A DNA stretch of 64,000 bases from Pterois miles (GCA_947000775.1 CAMQGK010000559.1:2700501-2764500); one strand, 5' to 3'. Shown: positions 22,990 to 35,212, counted from the stretch's first letter. Made by a program: numbers and translations. Notes: a model not told the origin generated them from the sequence alone.

Positions 22990-23903
22990 CAACACAGCTG
23001 CAGAGTGTTTCTGCTGACGGTGCAGATCCAGGTGGTAAACGCAGTTATGTTGTCTGAGCCTTTCTATCACCCACAAGTCCAACAGCATCAGACAATGAAA
23101 GAAAAGGGGAACTGCCAGCCCTCACCTACAGGCGCGAGCTCCACCGTAGCTAAAAGCTGGCTTAACACTGCAAAAATAACATCAAAGTCTCTCCATAGTA
23201 TACACAGTGCACCACTTTCATATGTATCTATCAAATTTTGACTACACTTCAATTCTTTGCAAAGTTCTTGGGCAATAACAGAAAAAACACTTTGAACTAA
23301 ATAAACAAATGCAAAGCAGGGATCTCTTGAAGCTTTTAAATTTAGGAAATATATAAAAGCAAAATGCAAATGGCCTCACTGTGTGGTCCCTGACGCCATG
23401 CGAGAGGGTACCATCAGGCATGGGAGAGCACAGGCGAAAAAATAATCCAAGGGGGAAGAAATAGCTTCTTTAATTCAATTTCAATCCAGGTTTTTTAAAC
23501 TTTTGTAGGCTCTTGGCTGGGATTATCTAACTGCTAGCAAAGTGGAAATCCATCCAATGCTTTAAGCCTTTCTTGACAAATGTAACAGTTGTTCTGCAGA
23601 GTAAGAACAAACGTTAAAAGTAAAACAGTTTTTTTTTTTTTTTTTTTTGCTGAACAAGCAACTTTAGGAATTGAGTCAGTTCAATAAGAGTGTCATCAGA
23701 CAGTATAAAACAATAGATGCTCAGATAGGATAACTGTGAAGGAAAAAGGGTGCAGCTACTCCCTCGTTTCTGAACTCGGAGGAAAAGAGGAAGAATGTAG
23801 GTTCTACTTTTTCACTTTAATAGGAGTCTGATTTCATCCGTCCATCTCCCAGACAGACAGGTGAAAGTGACCGCCGGTAAAAGCACTTTCTCTCTTTCCC
23901 TTC

Positions 23904-23946
<43 letters not shown>

Positions 23947-24379
23947 CCTCTCTCCTGCACCTCCCAACTTAATTTTTCATCACTATGGTTTTCAGAGGAT
24001 TGTTGCTTTTTCTCCTCTCCACAGCCCTCAGCTGGTATATTTAGACTGTATCTCTCCTCCCCTTCCGTTTCGGTCTCCCTCTCTCTTCATTACTTTCTTC
24101 ACATGACAGCATGTATGTTTACCGTGTCACGGTTAGTCGATGAATTTATATTGAAAAGTACAATTAATCAGCCACAACTTTTATAATACATTTTTCAAGC
24201 AAAATCAGCAAAACAACTCTCTGGTTACTGTTCAAATGTGAAGATTTGCTGTTTTTCTGTGCTGTATATTGTTTGAAATTATTATTATAGTGCTCGATAA
24301 AATTGTGCTTAGCATTGTTCAGTAGCTTTTAGCAGTGGAGCTCCTCACTGGTGATGGAGAGGCTGCTGAACTATTACAA
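22631..24379. other. Non-coding with simple repeats
   Basis: (CA)n at 22943-22985, a T run at 23629-23648 and (TC)n at 23906-23942. No gene recognised. Confidence 0.5.
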
Positions 24380-24700
24380 CATGCTTTCATCCCAACTTGT
24401 CTTATACTGACGGTTTGTCAGACCCCTCAGCGTCACTTTTCGGACACAGTACATGCTTATTGTTGTGAATTAAACAAAAACTTGCTTAGGCAACAAAATC
24501 ACTTAGTTAGGTTTAGGCAAAAACAACATAGTTGGGCTTAAAATGACTATGCATGTAAAGTGAAAATGTGACTGGACATTGTGAACACGGACACGAATGA
24601 ACCGCTGATTGTGAAGTTAAAGTGAAGCGTAATGCATGGGACCCAGACAGTGGTCTCCTGGATGAAAGACTTGTGTTGCTGGGCCCACTCACCTCCCCTC
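24380..24700 (+). repeat. CCTAAACC-type dispersed repeat, plus-oriented copy 2
   Basis: TACTGACGGTTTGTCAGACC, CAGCGTCACTTTTCGGACAC, then TTAGTTAGGTTTAGGCAAAA, TTGGGCTTAAAATGA and GCATGGGACCCAGACAGTGG. These correspond in order to 14655-14995 but extend further to the left. Confidence 0.6.
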
Positions 24701-25009
24701 CCATCCTCCCTATGTGTGTGTCTTTTCTCTAAAATACGCCACCGCAGAACTTTCTCTGAGCGCTTACTGTTGCTGCGGATGGTGTAGTTAATGGAAAGCC
24801 CTGAGCCTCTCATACAGATGCTGAAGTCTGCCCTGTGCGCCAGTATTGAATGTCAACGGCCGTGACAAAGCGTTGGTATTTGACACCTGGAATGAGAATG
24901 GGATGACTATTAACTTTCTTTTTGGGGCATGTGTGGGCTACTTTTGTATTGAACTTAACGTGACAGCTTGGACTGAACGTATGCTATGAACAGTGATACA
25001 TTCACTTAT

Positions 25010-25115
25010 ATATACTAAAGTGCATTTGAAATATGATGCGGCTTCTTAGCTTGGGAAAAAAGGGCCAACTACATAGTCTCTGATTACAAATCTTTGTGCC
25101 AAATGGAACAAAATT
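25010..25115 (+). repeat. Dispersed repeat, pair with 48165-48265
   Basis: AAGTGCATTTGA, then CTTAGCTTGGGAAAAAAG, and TGATTACAAATCTTTGTGCC. The same blocks occur in the same order at 48165-48265 (AAGTGCATTTGA, CTTAGGGGGAAAAAG, TGACTACAAATCTTTTAAC). Family unknown. Confidence 0.5.
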
Positions 25116-26879
25116 ATTCAAATCAGGAATGTGATTCGGGATTTCCACCTTTGTGATTGGTGTTTTCACTATTTCACAACTGATTAATCAAGAGCACAAT
25201 CTGCAGATGAATCAATAATGAAAATAATCGGTAGTTGTTGTGCTATTTCATAAGCAGGCAATTTGTGGCACACACAAAACACTTACAATTTCGTGCATTT
25301 AATCCTTTGAACCCTGGGTTATTTTTGGTCAGTTATAGTCATTCCCTTATGTTGTTGTCTCTACATGTCTTAGCTAGGCATGCCATATGTTGTTATTTTA
25401 AAAATGAATTTGTCTGCTCAGAAATGCCATCATTTGGCATGAGTAGTACTGTTCATGTTCTTTTATGGGAAAAAATGTTTGGGATATTTGTTTCTTTGTT
25501 TCTGTTTCTGTGTCTGTGTATTTTCTGATCATCTGAGCAGTGTACACATGAAGTGAGATGATGCTGTTGTAAGTTATTCCTATTTGCATTTCTATTTCAC
25601 TGTTATGACTGACAAGAAGTGATGTGATTTTTGATAAAAATGCTTCAATTTGGGTGCCAAAGGTTAAACACACACACACACACACAGGGCCTGTTTAGAA
25701 GAAACCTCTTGTGTTACTCACTGGAGATTACGAATTGAAGTGGGCTATAAGAACCACACACACACAGTAAGAGGTCGTCCCTGCAGGACAGCACTCTCAG
25801 ACACTCTGAAACTAACACCCGCCACTGGAGAAAACACACACACACTTAAGAGCACATAGTGAGTGCTCAGAGTGGGAAACTGACATGCAATATTTTGTTC
25901 AAAATCAGTCATGTTGGGTTGCGAGCTGCTGCCATTTGGGAAAGTCGAGAATGTTCAATCTGAGCATAAAAAACTTCATCCAGAACTGGATTCATCCATG
26001 TGTGTCAGTGGAGGGCTAACAATGCTGCTGGTTAGAGTTGGTGAGAGAGAGAAAGTGATGGAGCAGAGAGGAGTCAGCAGCCCACTTCCCCTGTTGTTTT
26101 ATTTTCCACTTTAGAGAGAAAGAGATGACGATCAGTGATGTAAGTGGATGAGAGGCAAGACGTAATGATGAGTGTCCGAGCTGCCCTTAGGAACTTCTGC
26201 CTCAGTTTAATGAATACTTAAAGAGGGGAAAAGAGCTCGGGAGGTGGTGAAAGGGCATCTTCTCTCGCTTCCCGTCTTTGCTTTCTTTGTCTTCTCTGAC
26301 AGACTAACATACAAGGCAGGAGTTTCAAAAGAACAATGTCGAGATCACAATGGGGGCGTCTCGCTGATGGCTTCAGTCCTCTCTGGTCTCATTCTGTAAC
26401 TCTCCTAAACTCCCACGGTTCAGACCTATTTCTCTGCCCTAAATGCATAATTTTGTAAATGAAGCATCTGCTTGGGTGGTCCCAGTAGACCCATGTGTAT
26501 CAGGCCGGGGCCGACACACACAAAGGCCCACATACACACACCATCACTCAAAAATAGTTTTTCTAACAGTCCCCCAAAAATATGTAGCACCTAGGAAGTA
26601 TCTTTGAGGGAAATGACAGCTAATGTTTCTGTGTGCACAAATTTGTTAAAGCAATAACAAGAAGCAGTGGAGTAAACATAAAATGTGAGAACAGATGCTG
26701 ATTACTGCAGAGGCAATGAATCATGACACTAAAAAGGTGGGTTGCTGTGTCAACTGAAACAAAATCTGTATTTAGGTTTTCCTAAATTAGGACAGGCCTT
26801 TATCATGATAAGACAATACACTGGAAGCTTTCAGATGAATAATATGCTGGAAATACTGCAGAGAAAAGCCAAGAGGGGG
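25116..26879. other. Non-coding, no gene seen
   Basis: (CA)n at 25665-25686, with CA-rich clusters at 25756-25765 and 25836-25845. The interval 26170-26500 is non-repetitive, with an AATGCATAATTTTGTAAATG homeodomain/POU-like stretch near 26440. No gene recognised. Confidence 0.4.
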
Positions 26880-27330
26880 TGTAAATAATAATCCAAAAAA
26901 ATTTATTGTTGATGGGGTGTGTTTGAATATATTTGGGGTTTTGGGGTGAAGAGGAAGGGGAAAAAAAAAAAAGGGGGGGGGGGGAAAGAAAGGAGGTTTT
27001 TTTAAAATATTTTTTTGTGTGGGGGATTTTTGTGGTGGGGTTAAAGGGGGGGGGGGGGGGGGGGGGGGTGGGGGGGGGTTTTTGGTGTGGGGGGGGGGGG
27101 TAAAAAAAAAGGAGGGGGGGGGGAGGTGGTTTAGATTTTTTGGAAAGAGGGAGTTTGCTCCAGTTGGTGGGCGGTCCTTGGTATTTCAAATTTACAAACC
27201 TTTGTTAAAAAGAAAAGTTGAAAGAAAAAAAAAAAAAAAATAAAAAAAACAAAAACCAGATTAAAAAAAAAAAAAAAAAATTTTTTAAAAAAAAAAAACT
27301 TAAAAAGAAAAAATTTGGTGGAAGGTGAAC
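26880..27330. other. Homopolymer-dominated low-complexity block
   Basis: Long G runs (several of 9 to more than 20), A runs up to 18 and T runs of 5-7, almost free of C in the first half. It lies just upstream of a CA repeat. Both neighbours are normal-complexity DNA. This is what a poorly resolved consensus looks like, although a real G-tract-rich (G-quadruplex-prone) satellite is possible. Frames across it are poly-Pro, poly-Gly or poly-Phe and meaningless. Confidence 0.75.
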
Positions 27331-27352
27331 TGAAGACAGACACACACACACA

Positions 27353-27392
<40 letters not shown>
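27331..27392. repeat. (CA)n microsatellite
   Basis: CA units interrupted by two CAGA variants. Confidence 0.95.
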
Positions 27393-27393
<1 letters not shown>

Positions 27394-27738
27394 TTATGAA
27401 TGAATCAGTCCCCAACAAGCACACCTTCAGGGCCATGAACATGTACACTGCCAATCTCTATAACACTCCCCATCCACCTTCTCCCATATTCGCCTGCAAC
27501 CCATTATTTCTTTTCGCCTGTCCTTTTGCTTCTCATCTCCCATCTCTTCTCTTCTTCCATCCCTGCTCCTCTCTTCCCTCCACCCTTCATCCTCCTCCTC
27601 CTTCCTCCCTCTGTCTCATGGTGATATTGTTGGAGGTCAGTTGACGCCCTGAGGAAGAGGGTTGATGAATAGATCCATGATCACTGGCTGTAATTACAGT
27701 GTCAAATGAACTGTTAGCTGTCCAGTATGTGCAGGTTC

Positions 27739-27742
<4 letters not shown>

Positions 27743-27817
<75 letters not shown>
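27743..27817. repeat. (GT)n microsatellite
   Basis: About 37 uninterrupted GT units. It follows a pyrimidine-rich TCCTCC tract at 27530-27615. Confidence 0.95.
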
Positions 27818-27818
<1 letters not shown>

Positions 27819-28828
27819 TTCTTTCCTAATGTGCTAGTCAGCTCCCCACAGATGCAGCTGCCATATCAGCATACACAACAACAGATGGGTTCCAGTTACA
27901 CACACACACACATGCAAATCTGCACACAAGCATGCAAAGCTACTGTCTCACTGTATCATTTATCATCGTCTCAACAAACAGAAAATAAAAGTAGCCTATC
28001 CAATTAGAAAAATCTGAAATGTACAGTATATGTGTATGAATGGGGAGCACAGTGCTTTTGTTTTTATCCTGATTATACCATTTTTGCACAGGCACATATG
28101 AGAACAGACAGGCTAGCAACTAAACACTTAGCCACAATACATCCTGTCCTAGCAGATTCAGCTCAGCAGGACCCTCTTTACGCTGCCAGTAAGTCTGGCA
28201 GATGTGGAGTTTTGGCACACACACACCAATACTCCAATCACGAGTTATTACCACCAGATTAGGATGAGCTATTGACGACACACGTCTCTTCACCGGACAT
28301 GATAATGGAGAGCTGAAGCCACTGGGGCAGGCCGATCAGCAGCTGGGCTGGCAAGAATCAGAGGCAGACAGACGGACAAACAGTTGAGTTCAGTTTTTCT
28401 AGTGGGTGAAATTATGTCTCTTTTTGTTTCCATCTCACTCGTGGAGAGGAAAAAGACAGAAAAGAAGCTCTTGAAACCGGGCCAATCTACTCGAGTACTG
28501 TCAAGTTATAATTTATTTACATAAATCACTGCTTAGGTCTCAGACTAATGTAAGGCCTTTATCCACTAATAGCGGCTCTTTGTTGAACCTGCAGTAACTG
28601 ATTTGTTTGGACTTGGGGGGAAGAGGAAGCTCATTGTGAACACAGCATCGACATATCGTCACGTCTTTTCGCCTTCTAAGTTGCGGACTCAGTACAAACA
28701 GTTATTTACACATCCAGCAGTTATGGAGCAACATTCTTTCATTTGGTGTCATGTTTCTCTCCAATAAATAGTCTCTCTATTTCAACTATGTTTTTGGTCT
28801 CTATCTCCACTTCTGTAAAGTGTTACCA
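27818..28828. other. Non-coding, no gene seen
   Basis: No repeat family or gene recognised. Confidence 0.4.
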
Positions 28829-29364
28829 TTGCAGAAGTGCATTAAACCTGCATTCTTTTTAATAGCCAGCAGGGGGCAACTCCTCTGGTTGCAAAAAGAG
28901 GTCTGACTGTATCGAAGTCTATGAGAAAATGACCCTAACTCTCAACTGCCAGTTTCAAGTCTTCTTCAATACAGCATGAGGTTACTTTAGTAAATTATGG
29001 TCCCATTTAGAGTCAAATAGACCATAAAGCAGGGTATGTTTTAGGGCATTTCCACCTTGTGACTGACAGGTTGCTCCCACAGCGTTGTCCGTCTGGGAGT
29101 TGTCAGTGTATTCATTCAACTTTAACCCTTTCACAGTGTGTTTTCATTTGCTGAAAGCTACTTGTAACATTTTGATCACCTACAAATGTCTTATTCAACA
29201 TTTGGTTGCACTTAGATCCACCCTTTTGTGTCACTTCTGGTTGCAAAAAAAAAAAAAAAAGATGTCAACGGCCAAAATGCCTAACTCAAGGCTTCAAAAC
29301 TGTAGTCCACAAACCAATGGGTGAGATCACAGTGACTACGCCCTCTTGTTATGTATAGTCTATG
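28829..29364 (-). mobile_element. Dispersed element with CTCF-like motif, copy A
   Basis: First of five copies of one ~550-bp non-coding element (others at 32563, 38266, 45128, 47163). Shared landmarks, read on the element's own strand, are CATAGACT at the start, CCCATTGGTTTGTGGACT, GCAACCAGAAGTGACAC, AAGGGTTAAAGTT, TCTAAATGGGACCATAATTT, CTCATAGACTTC and AGGAGTTGCCCCCTGCTGG. The 3' end is truncated here. The motif CCAGCAGGGGGCA lies at 28866-28878. No terminal inverted repeat or coding frame was found, so the class is undetermined. Confidence 0.8.
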
Positions 29365-29384
29365 ATCTCTACCAACTGCTGAGA

Positions 29385-29610
29385 ACAATATCTGGGTCTT
29401 TAGGTGCTAAATGCTCCATTAGGTTCACCAGCTACTTGCTAACTGTGGCTGTGTGTACAGTGGGTTTTTATTTCAGTGCTTTTTCACTGAAAACAACTGC
29501 CTGCTGTGGCAGAAAATGACGCAATGAGAGTTTTGAGACTGAACCAAACAGTAAACAGCTAAACAATGAGTCCAATATACACCTCAGCTTCATCAGTACG
29601 AGCAGCCCCT
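29385..29610 (+). repeat. Dispersed fish repeat, pair with 62760-63005
   Basis: GCTAAATGCTCCATTAGGTT, TTCACCAGCTACTTGCTAAC, TACAGTGGGTTTTTATTTC and CTGAAAACAACTGCCTG. The same blocks occur in the same order at 62760-63005. It abuts element copy A. No coding capacity. Confidence 0.6.
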
Positions 29611-30063
29611 TCCACATTGTCACATTGCTTCCATGTTGTCATTGATAGCCGCTTTAAACTCTGCTCTCTACCAATAAGTGTGAGGCAGAAGTAAGCCGGT
29701 AATGAGAGGGTTAGACTGGTTCTGCATCTGAGTTTTAGAGTGATTTGGTTTTCTACGTCTTCTTAATCTGGACAGACATTTTCCTGCACTGTCACTGTAA
29801 GTTGAGTAAATCATTTATACCGCTTGGCCTCATGCACTTGTGCCTGCAAAACACACACACTCACACATGCATGCCTCTGTTTCCATAGATGCATTATACA
29901 GTATGCACAACAAGAAAATATTTACATTGCAGAGGCGCCTAATCAAATGCAAGAGGTGCATCTAGGGGAAGGCAAAACATGGATACACATTCGCTGTCAC
30001 GTGTGTGTACGCCTTTAAGTGTGCCTGCATCTCTATGTGTGTGTCAGAAAGACAGACAGACAA

Positions 30064-30065
<2 letters not shown>
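29611..30065. other. Non-coding, no gene seen
   Basis: No recognised feature. CA-rich words are at 29850-29870. Confidence 0.4.
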
Positions 30066-30138
<73 letters not shown>

Positions 30139-30260
30139 TAGTTGGTATTCCAGGGTGGCTTGTTGTGAGTGTGGTTTACCACACTTCTTATCAGAATTGT
30201 GATCACAGAAAGCTGGTCTCCTCAAATGGAACACATCCCTCCCTCACACTATCAGGGATG

Positions 30261-30304
<44 letters not shown>
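30066..30304. repeat. Inverted pair of microsatellites: (GT)n then (CA)n
   Basis: (GT)n at 30066-30137 (about 36 units) and (CA)n at 30262-30304 (about 21 units), 124 bp apart. The two arrays are complementary and could pair as a hairpin stem in single strands. Confidence 0.95.
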
Positions 30305-30309
<5 letters not shown>

Positions 30310-31717
30310 GTCATCATCCCTAGGTCTCTCTGCTCGTTTCCTTGAGTCTAATTCAATCTTCAACTTATAACCCGTCACCGAAACACGCATTGTCAAGAAC
30401 ATGAATGCAATTTGGAACAAGCTGAGGTGAATACGTCTGTTTTATGAATGCAAGTGTTTTTTTTCTTTGGAGGTCCTGCTCAGAACCAGCGGAGCCATTC
30501 AGCCCGGGGACAGATAAAACAATTGCTCGCTTAGAAAAATTTAAAACAGAGGGAGGAAAAAAAAAAAAAGCTTTGCCAAATACAAAGTACCAGGGAGAAG
30601 AAGACATGTAATATTCAGTGGGAAAAGTAAAGAGGTCGACATTTTGTGGACTTGTGGGGGCTGGGGAAAAAAGCAAATGGCTGCCAGGTTGTACTCTGAG
30701 TTCGCTTGCACGTTACTTCCTGAGGGTGAAACACTTGCTTTTTATCAAGAAATGGTCTAATTGGCAAGCCACTGATGTGGTAGAGTAACTCAAAGTGCAT
30801 AAGTTGTGTACTCACTTTAAAGCAGGGCAGCACTTCAGTAGCAGTGAGGTAGATCTGCATGCTGATATGCTGAGGAATGCATCGCACACAGCAGTTCACG
30901 CAGAGGTAAAAAAGTGATGGGAAAAATACTGAGATAAGAAGAATCGTGTTCACAATCTGGCTTTGCTTCATTCTGGGAAATATGTCCTAGTTAGCATCCT
31001 GCTGCTCATTCCTATGCTGCTAATGATCAGGCTGCTTTCTCACTTGGGATTTCTCTCCCTATATGTTTGGTTCTCTCTCCCTTCACTGCATCCCTCTATT
31101 CTTCGTCCCCTCCCTTCTGCATTCCCATGACAGCATCTACTCTCCAGAGATTAGACGTTTGATGTGTGTCACTCATACACACTCAAACTGGCAAGTTATG
31201 AACCCAAAAACCACACACACATTAATAATATGCAAAATGACAAAGCACTTTCCCCAAAAACAACTGTAATGAAATATTAATGAGTGCATTTTCACACACA
31301 TACCTATGATCTGAGCTAATCTCCAGTCACTGAATGCATTAACACATGTCAGTATGACACCTCTTATAAGTGACTGAGCTGTCACCTCGGCATCTGCAAA
31401 TTGGATGAACAAATATATCTATAATTCTCGAACATCACAGGGTGTTTGAAACGCGCTAATCCCCCAGATCCGTAATGTATTCATGTTATTCATCTTCACG
31501 CTTGACATACACACAACCCCTCTTATTCAAATATTTGTTTTCACATCCTTTTAATCAAATTTGCATGGATTGATTTTCAACATTTTTAACAGCATCGATT
31601 CTCTTGTCTATACATGGCTCAGCAATCCGTTTGAAGACTTGCGTCATAGTTTGACATTGTATTGTTGTGATATGTGGGTAATTCAAGCAACTAGTTATTT
31701 CTCGGCTTGTGTTGCAG
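30305..31717. other. Non-coding, no gene seen
   Basis: No recognised repeat or gene. The interval 31420-31570 is non-repetitive and ends with a perfect octamer ATTTGCAT (31559-31566), followed by GGATTGATTTTC. Confidence 0.4.
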
Positions 31718-31867
31718 GTCACAGCTATGTTTCATCAAAGACTTATAGCTGTGAGCTTCAACGTCAAACAGCCCCACATTTTGAGGCAGACTTCAAACAG
31801 TTCATTTTTAGTCAATCATATAAGCTGTTTTACTCGGAGGCGGAAGACGATGAATTGTTCAAGCCAG
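31718..31867 (+). CDS. Exon-like segment of unknown gene (weak)
   Basis: This is a 150-bp interval between a fair splice acceptor (TTCTCGGCTTGTGTTGCAG ending at 31717) and a possible donor (AAGCCAG followed by GTTAAA at 31868). One frame is open across it and back to 31561. Its last residues are strongly acidic, LFYSEAEDDELFKPG, which reads more like protein than the hydrophobic or simple-repeat frames elsewhere in the window. The frame enters with two bases of a split codon and leaves with one. The donor lacks the usual purine at +3 and G at +5, which counts against it. No domain or family is recognised, and no partner exon was found nearby. It may equally be chance. Confidence 0.2.
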
Positions 31868-32562
31868 GTTAAAAAAACCTTTGAAAATTATCTGGTGCAT
31901 GCAGATGTGTGTTACAGACATGGAGAGCAGAGAGAATAGAGAGAAAGGGAGAATGGATCACCGTCACTGATGGCAGCAAACAAAAACACAGTAAAAACCG
32001 GTGCCAACATGGCTGTTTCAAATCCCATCTTCAGTTCAGTGAATCCATAACATGGGGAATCCTGGGATATATAAAAGGGAGTAAGAATTTAACCTTTAAC
32101 CACATGCTGTTCAGCCTGCAGGATGCTAGCAGCATGCACAACTTTGATTGACTGCCAGCACAATGAAAATTTACGCAATCGGGAACATGTCAGAGAATAC
32201 AACGGATTGACACGTAACAATATGGTGTTTCCCAAACATTCAAAGCAGTTTGGCAGTGTGACAATGTTAAAAATCTCTGGAAACTTTACATCTAATATCA
32301 CTGCAAAGTATTGCAGTTAATTGAGGTACTACCTCTGGATTTTAAGGGTCTATACCTCTAGAGTTAATGGACATTAAAGTAAAGCAATTTCTATTCCATT
32401 GTTTTTCCAAAATGTAGGTTATTCATGAAATCATGGAGTAATGTACTTCATTTACTGTGTCATGATTGTACTTGTGTATTACTATTCCAGTAAATAAATC
32501 TGACAGTTTATTTGGTAATATATAAAAACTGAGTAGGCAGGAGAAGGTGGCAGCTTAGAGAG
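31868..32562. other. Non-coding, no gene seen
   Basis: A TATA-like TATATAAAAGGG is at 32068-32079, with no other promoter evidence around it. Confidence 0.4.
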
Positions 32563-33130
32563 CATAGACTCTACATGAGAAGTGGACGTAGTCACCGTGA
32601 TGTCATCAATTGGTCTGCAGACTGCTGATTTGAAGTATCGACTTTGGTATTTTGGCTGTCGCCATCTTGTTTTTTTGCAACCAGAAGTGACACGAGAGGG
32701 TAGATGTAAGTACAACAGAATTCTGAATAAGATATTTGTAGGCTACCAAAATGTTAATGTTAACTTTCATGAACTAAAACACGGTTGTAAAAGGGTTAAA
32801 GTTGTAAGATGAAAACATGCACAGCTCCCAGACCGGACAACGCCGTGGTAGTGACCCTGCTTTATGATCTATCTGACTCTAAATGGGACCATATTTTACT
32901 AAATGAACATATGCTGTTTTGAAGAAGAGCTGAAACTAGTGATTGAGACCATATGTTCATGTTTACAATGTTTTAAGTGAGAAGTAGGCTCATTTTCTCA
33001 TAGACTTCTATACAATCACACTTCTTTTTGCAGCCAGAGGAGTCGCCCCCTGCTGGATATTAGACAGAATAAAGGTTTAAGGCTCTTCAGCACTGACTTC
33101 ACTTTTCAAACCTGGAGGTTATCCACTGAG
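32563..33130 (+). mobile_element. Dispersed element with CTCF-like motif, copy B
   Basis: Near-complete copy: CATAGACT at 32563, GCCATCTTG (YY1-like) at 32661-32669, GCAACCAGAAGTGACAC, CTCATAGACTTCTATACAAT, and the CTCF-like core on the minus strand at 33044-33056. The end is CACTTTTCAAACCTGGAGG. The phrase TTTTTGCAACCAGA(A/G)G occurs twice, about 370 bp apart, within the element. Non-coding. Confidence 0.85.
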
Positions 33131-33689
33131 CTACAGCCTGCTCAAAAAGTCACCAGGTGTTGCTTGATAACATACAATATACGAGTGTAAAAAAAAAAAA
33201 AAAACAGCTTTATTCTTAGCTATTATTGTTTTTCAAGCTGTCACCATCATTTCATCAATATGCATCTAAATCTACCTCTAATTTCCAAAGCTTTTTTTGA
33301 ATGTTTTATAGGCTGTGGAACTAAAGTGTCATAAATGGAGAGGATCCAGACAACAAAATTGAATAAAATCATCTTGTAAACTGTGTAGTTTGAGAAAATG
33401 TAATTCTAAATAGTCAAGGACATGCAGTAAGTCATAAGAAAAGTCACCTGGACAGCCCTGCCTCCTAAAATTAAGTTCTCATACAATGAAACTGCGTTCG
33501 TCACAGATTACGTTCATCTTTCACAAATACCGCAAGTCTGCAGAAGGACGCAACAAGTGATGTAGTGCAAGGAGAGACACACAAGAACATTACGTACTAT
33601 ATCAAGCAACTGTTAATGACACTTACTTGGAATAATAACATTATGAGTATAATAATAAGTATAATAAGCAAGAAAGTCCACTACTGGCA
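33131..33689. other. Non-coding, no gene seen
   Basis: An A run lies at 33190-33204; otherwise nothing recognised. Confidence 0.4.
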
Positions 33690-33850
33690 GGCGGGGTGGG
33701 GTGGTAGATAGGTCAAACAAACACAAGACTTTTCCCAGGAGACCATTGTTTGTGTCCCATAGGCATTTTAAGCCAAACTATGATGTTTTTTGCTAAACCT
33801 TAATCAGTAGTTTTGTGGCATAAACCTAAATGTTTCATTTTTTGTTTTGT
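33690..33850 (-). repeat. CCTAAACC-type dispersed repeat, minus fragment
   Basis: CCCAGGAGACCATTGTTTGT, TTTTAAGCCAAACTATGATG, TGCTAAACCTTAATCAG and GTGGCATAAACCTAAATG run in the order expected of the complement of 14655-14995. Confidence 0.55.
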
Positions 33851-34615
33851 GTCAGTTTACAACATTATCCACATATTTTAAAGTGTTTAAAAACTGTGAC
33901 AGTAATCCAGGGGGAAATATGTTTCCTTCCAACCATACAGTAATTGCAAATGCAGTTTAGTTGTGTGGAAACATAATTTTGTAGGACACAGAGTCGTGTG
34001 GACTAACGATGTATATCAGTGATTGGATGCTAGGTACACACATTCACATTTTGGTGTGGCCGATGATCGGTCAGCTGAATATGCTGCTGCTCTCCTTCGC
34101 TTACTGAGCACAGTCACTTGGAAGAGCCATAACCACATTAATATCCACTGAGACTTCAGCAGCAGTGCAGATCTGATACGTACAGAGCTATAAAAAGTCA
34201 AAAATCAGTGAGAAAAGATTCGTTGATGTCAGTATTAATGCAGTCTGAAGATCAAGAATAGTCCATTTGTTTTAAATTAGGCCGACCCTCTGCCAAATGA
34301 AGGGTGGCTGTTAAAGGGTTAAAGAGAGAAATCGTTTTTTTCTACAACACCATATGTGTTGTGTTTGTGCCTAAGGACCCCAGTTAGACACCAGACACCT
34401 AAAGGAATTCCCTGTAGTGCCAATAAATGATAGTGTTGCATTTGCCCCCTCACTGGTTTTACCATCTAGCAGCTGTAGTTAGCTGTAGGGCGCTATCTCA
34501 CAGACATCAAAAACAACAGCGGACAAACAATTAAGTGGTCACAGAGGTATAAGAATTACAAGAGTGAACTGCTGCAAATGTTTGGATGCAGATTTTTACA
34601 CAGCTCAAGAGCGTT

Positions 34616-34619
<4 letters not shown>
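33851..34619. other. Non-coding, no gene seen
   Basis: No recognised repeat or gene. Confidence 0.4.

Positions 34620-34684
<65 letters not shown>
34620..34684. repeat. (GT)n microsatellite
   Basis: About 32 GT units. Confidence 0.95.
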
Positions 34685-34686
<2 letters not shown>

Positions 34687-34870
34687 ACAATTAAACCTGA
34701 TTCCTGGTGAGCTTCTCCAGAATGACACTTACAGTATGTGCAGTATGTCCAGTACATGCATGCACGCCCATTCACACCACTTGATTATGACTGATTACAG
34801 ACTGCCATCTCCTGGGTGTGACAGCAATTCAGATGTACACCTCAGCACACATGCAGGACAACCCCTTCTG

Positions 34871-34920
34871 CACACACACACACACACACACACATACACA
34901 GTATATATATACTATATATA
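34871..34920. repeat. (CA)n and (TA)n simple repeats
   Basis: (CA)n at 34871-34893, then an ACAGTATATATATACTATATATA stretch to 34920. Confidence 0.9.
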
Positions 34921-35149
34921 GGGGTGTCCCACCACTCCCTGAAAGCAAACAGCATCAGCCCTGTCAACACAGAGATCTCTCACTGTGAGAGAGGGACTCA
35001 GACACACACCTGGTCGTAACAGACACACCTACACAAATCTGTGCACACATACAATCTCTCTATAAACACATCTGGCAATCAGAGATATGCAGAAATACAC
35101 ACAGCAGGGAGAAGAGGATCAGTGGGATATTGACATTACAAACACACCT

Positions 35150-35167
35150 GTCTCTCTCTCTCTCTTT

Positions 35168-35211
<44 letters not shown>
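35150..35211. repeat. (TC)n followed by (CA)n
   Basis: (TC)n at 35151-35166, then (CA)n at 35169-35211. Confidence 0.9.

Positions 35212-35212
<1 letters not shown>

Noticed and set aside
22537..23241. 234-codon plus-strand open frame with ATG
   Set aside because: It starts within the right arm of a foldback element and runs through a CA array; composition is not protein-like and no family is recognised.
26803..27454. Pro-rich, Gly-rich and Phe-rich frames on both strands
   Set aside because: Produced by G, A and T homopolymers in a suspect low-complexity block.
31561..31939. Second overlapping frame 31709-31939
   Set aside because: It crosses the putative donor and reads into simple sequence; the other frame is the more protein-like.
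32068..32079. TATA-box-like TATATAAAAGGG
   Set aside because: AT-rich surroundings, no initiator, CpG enrichment or downstream exon.
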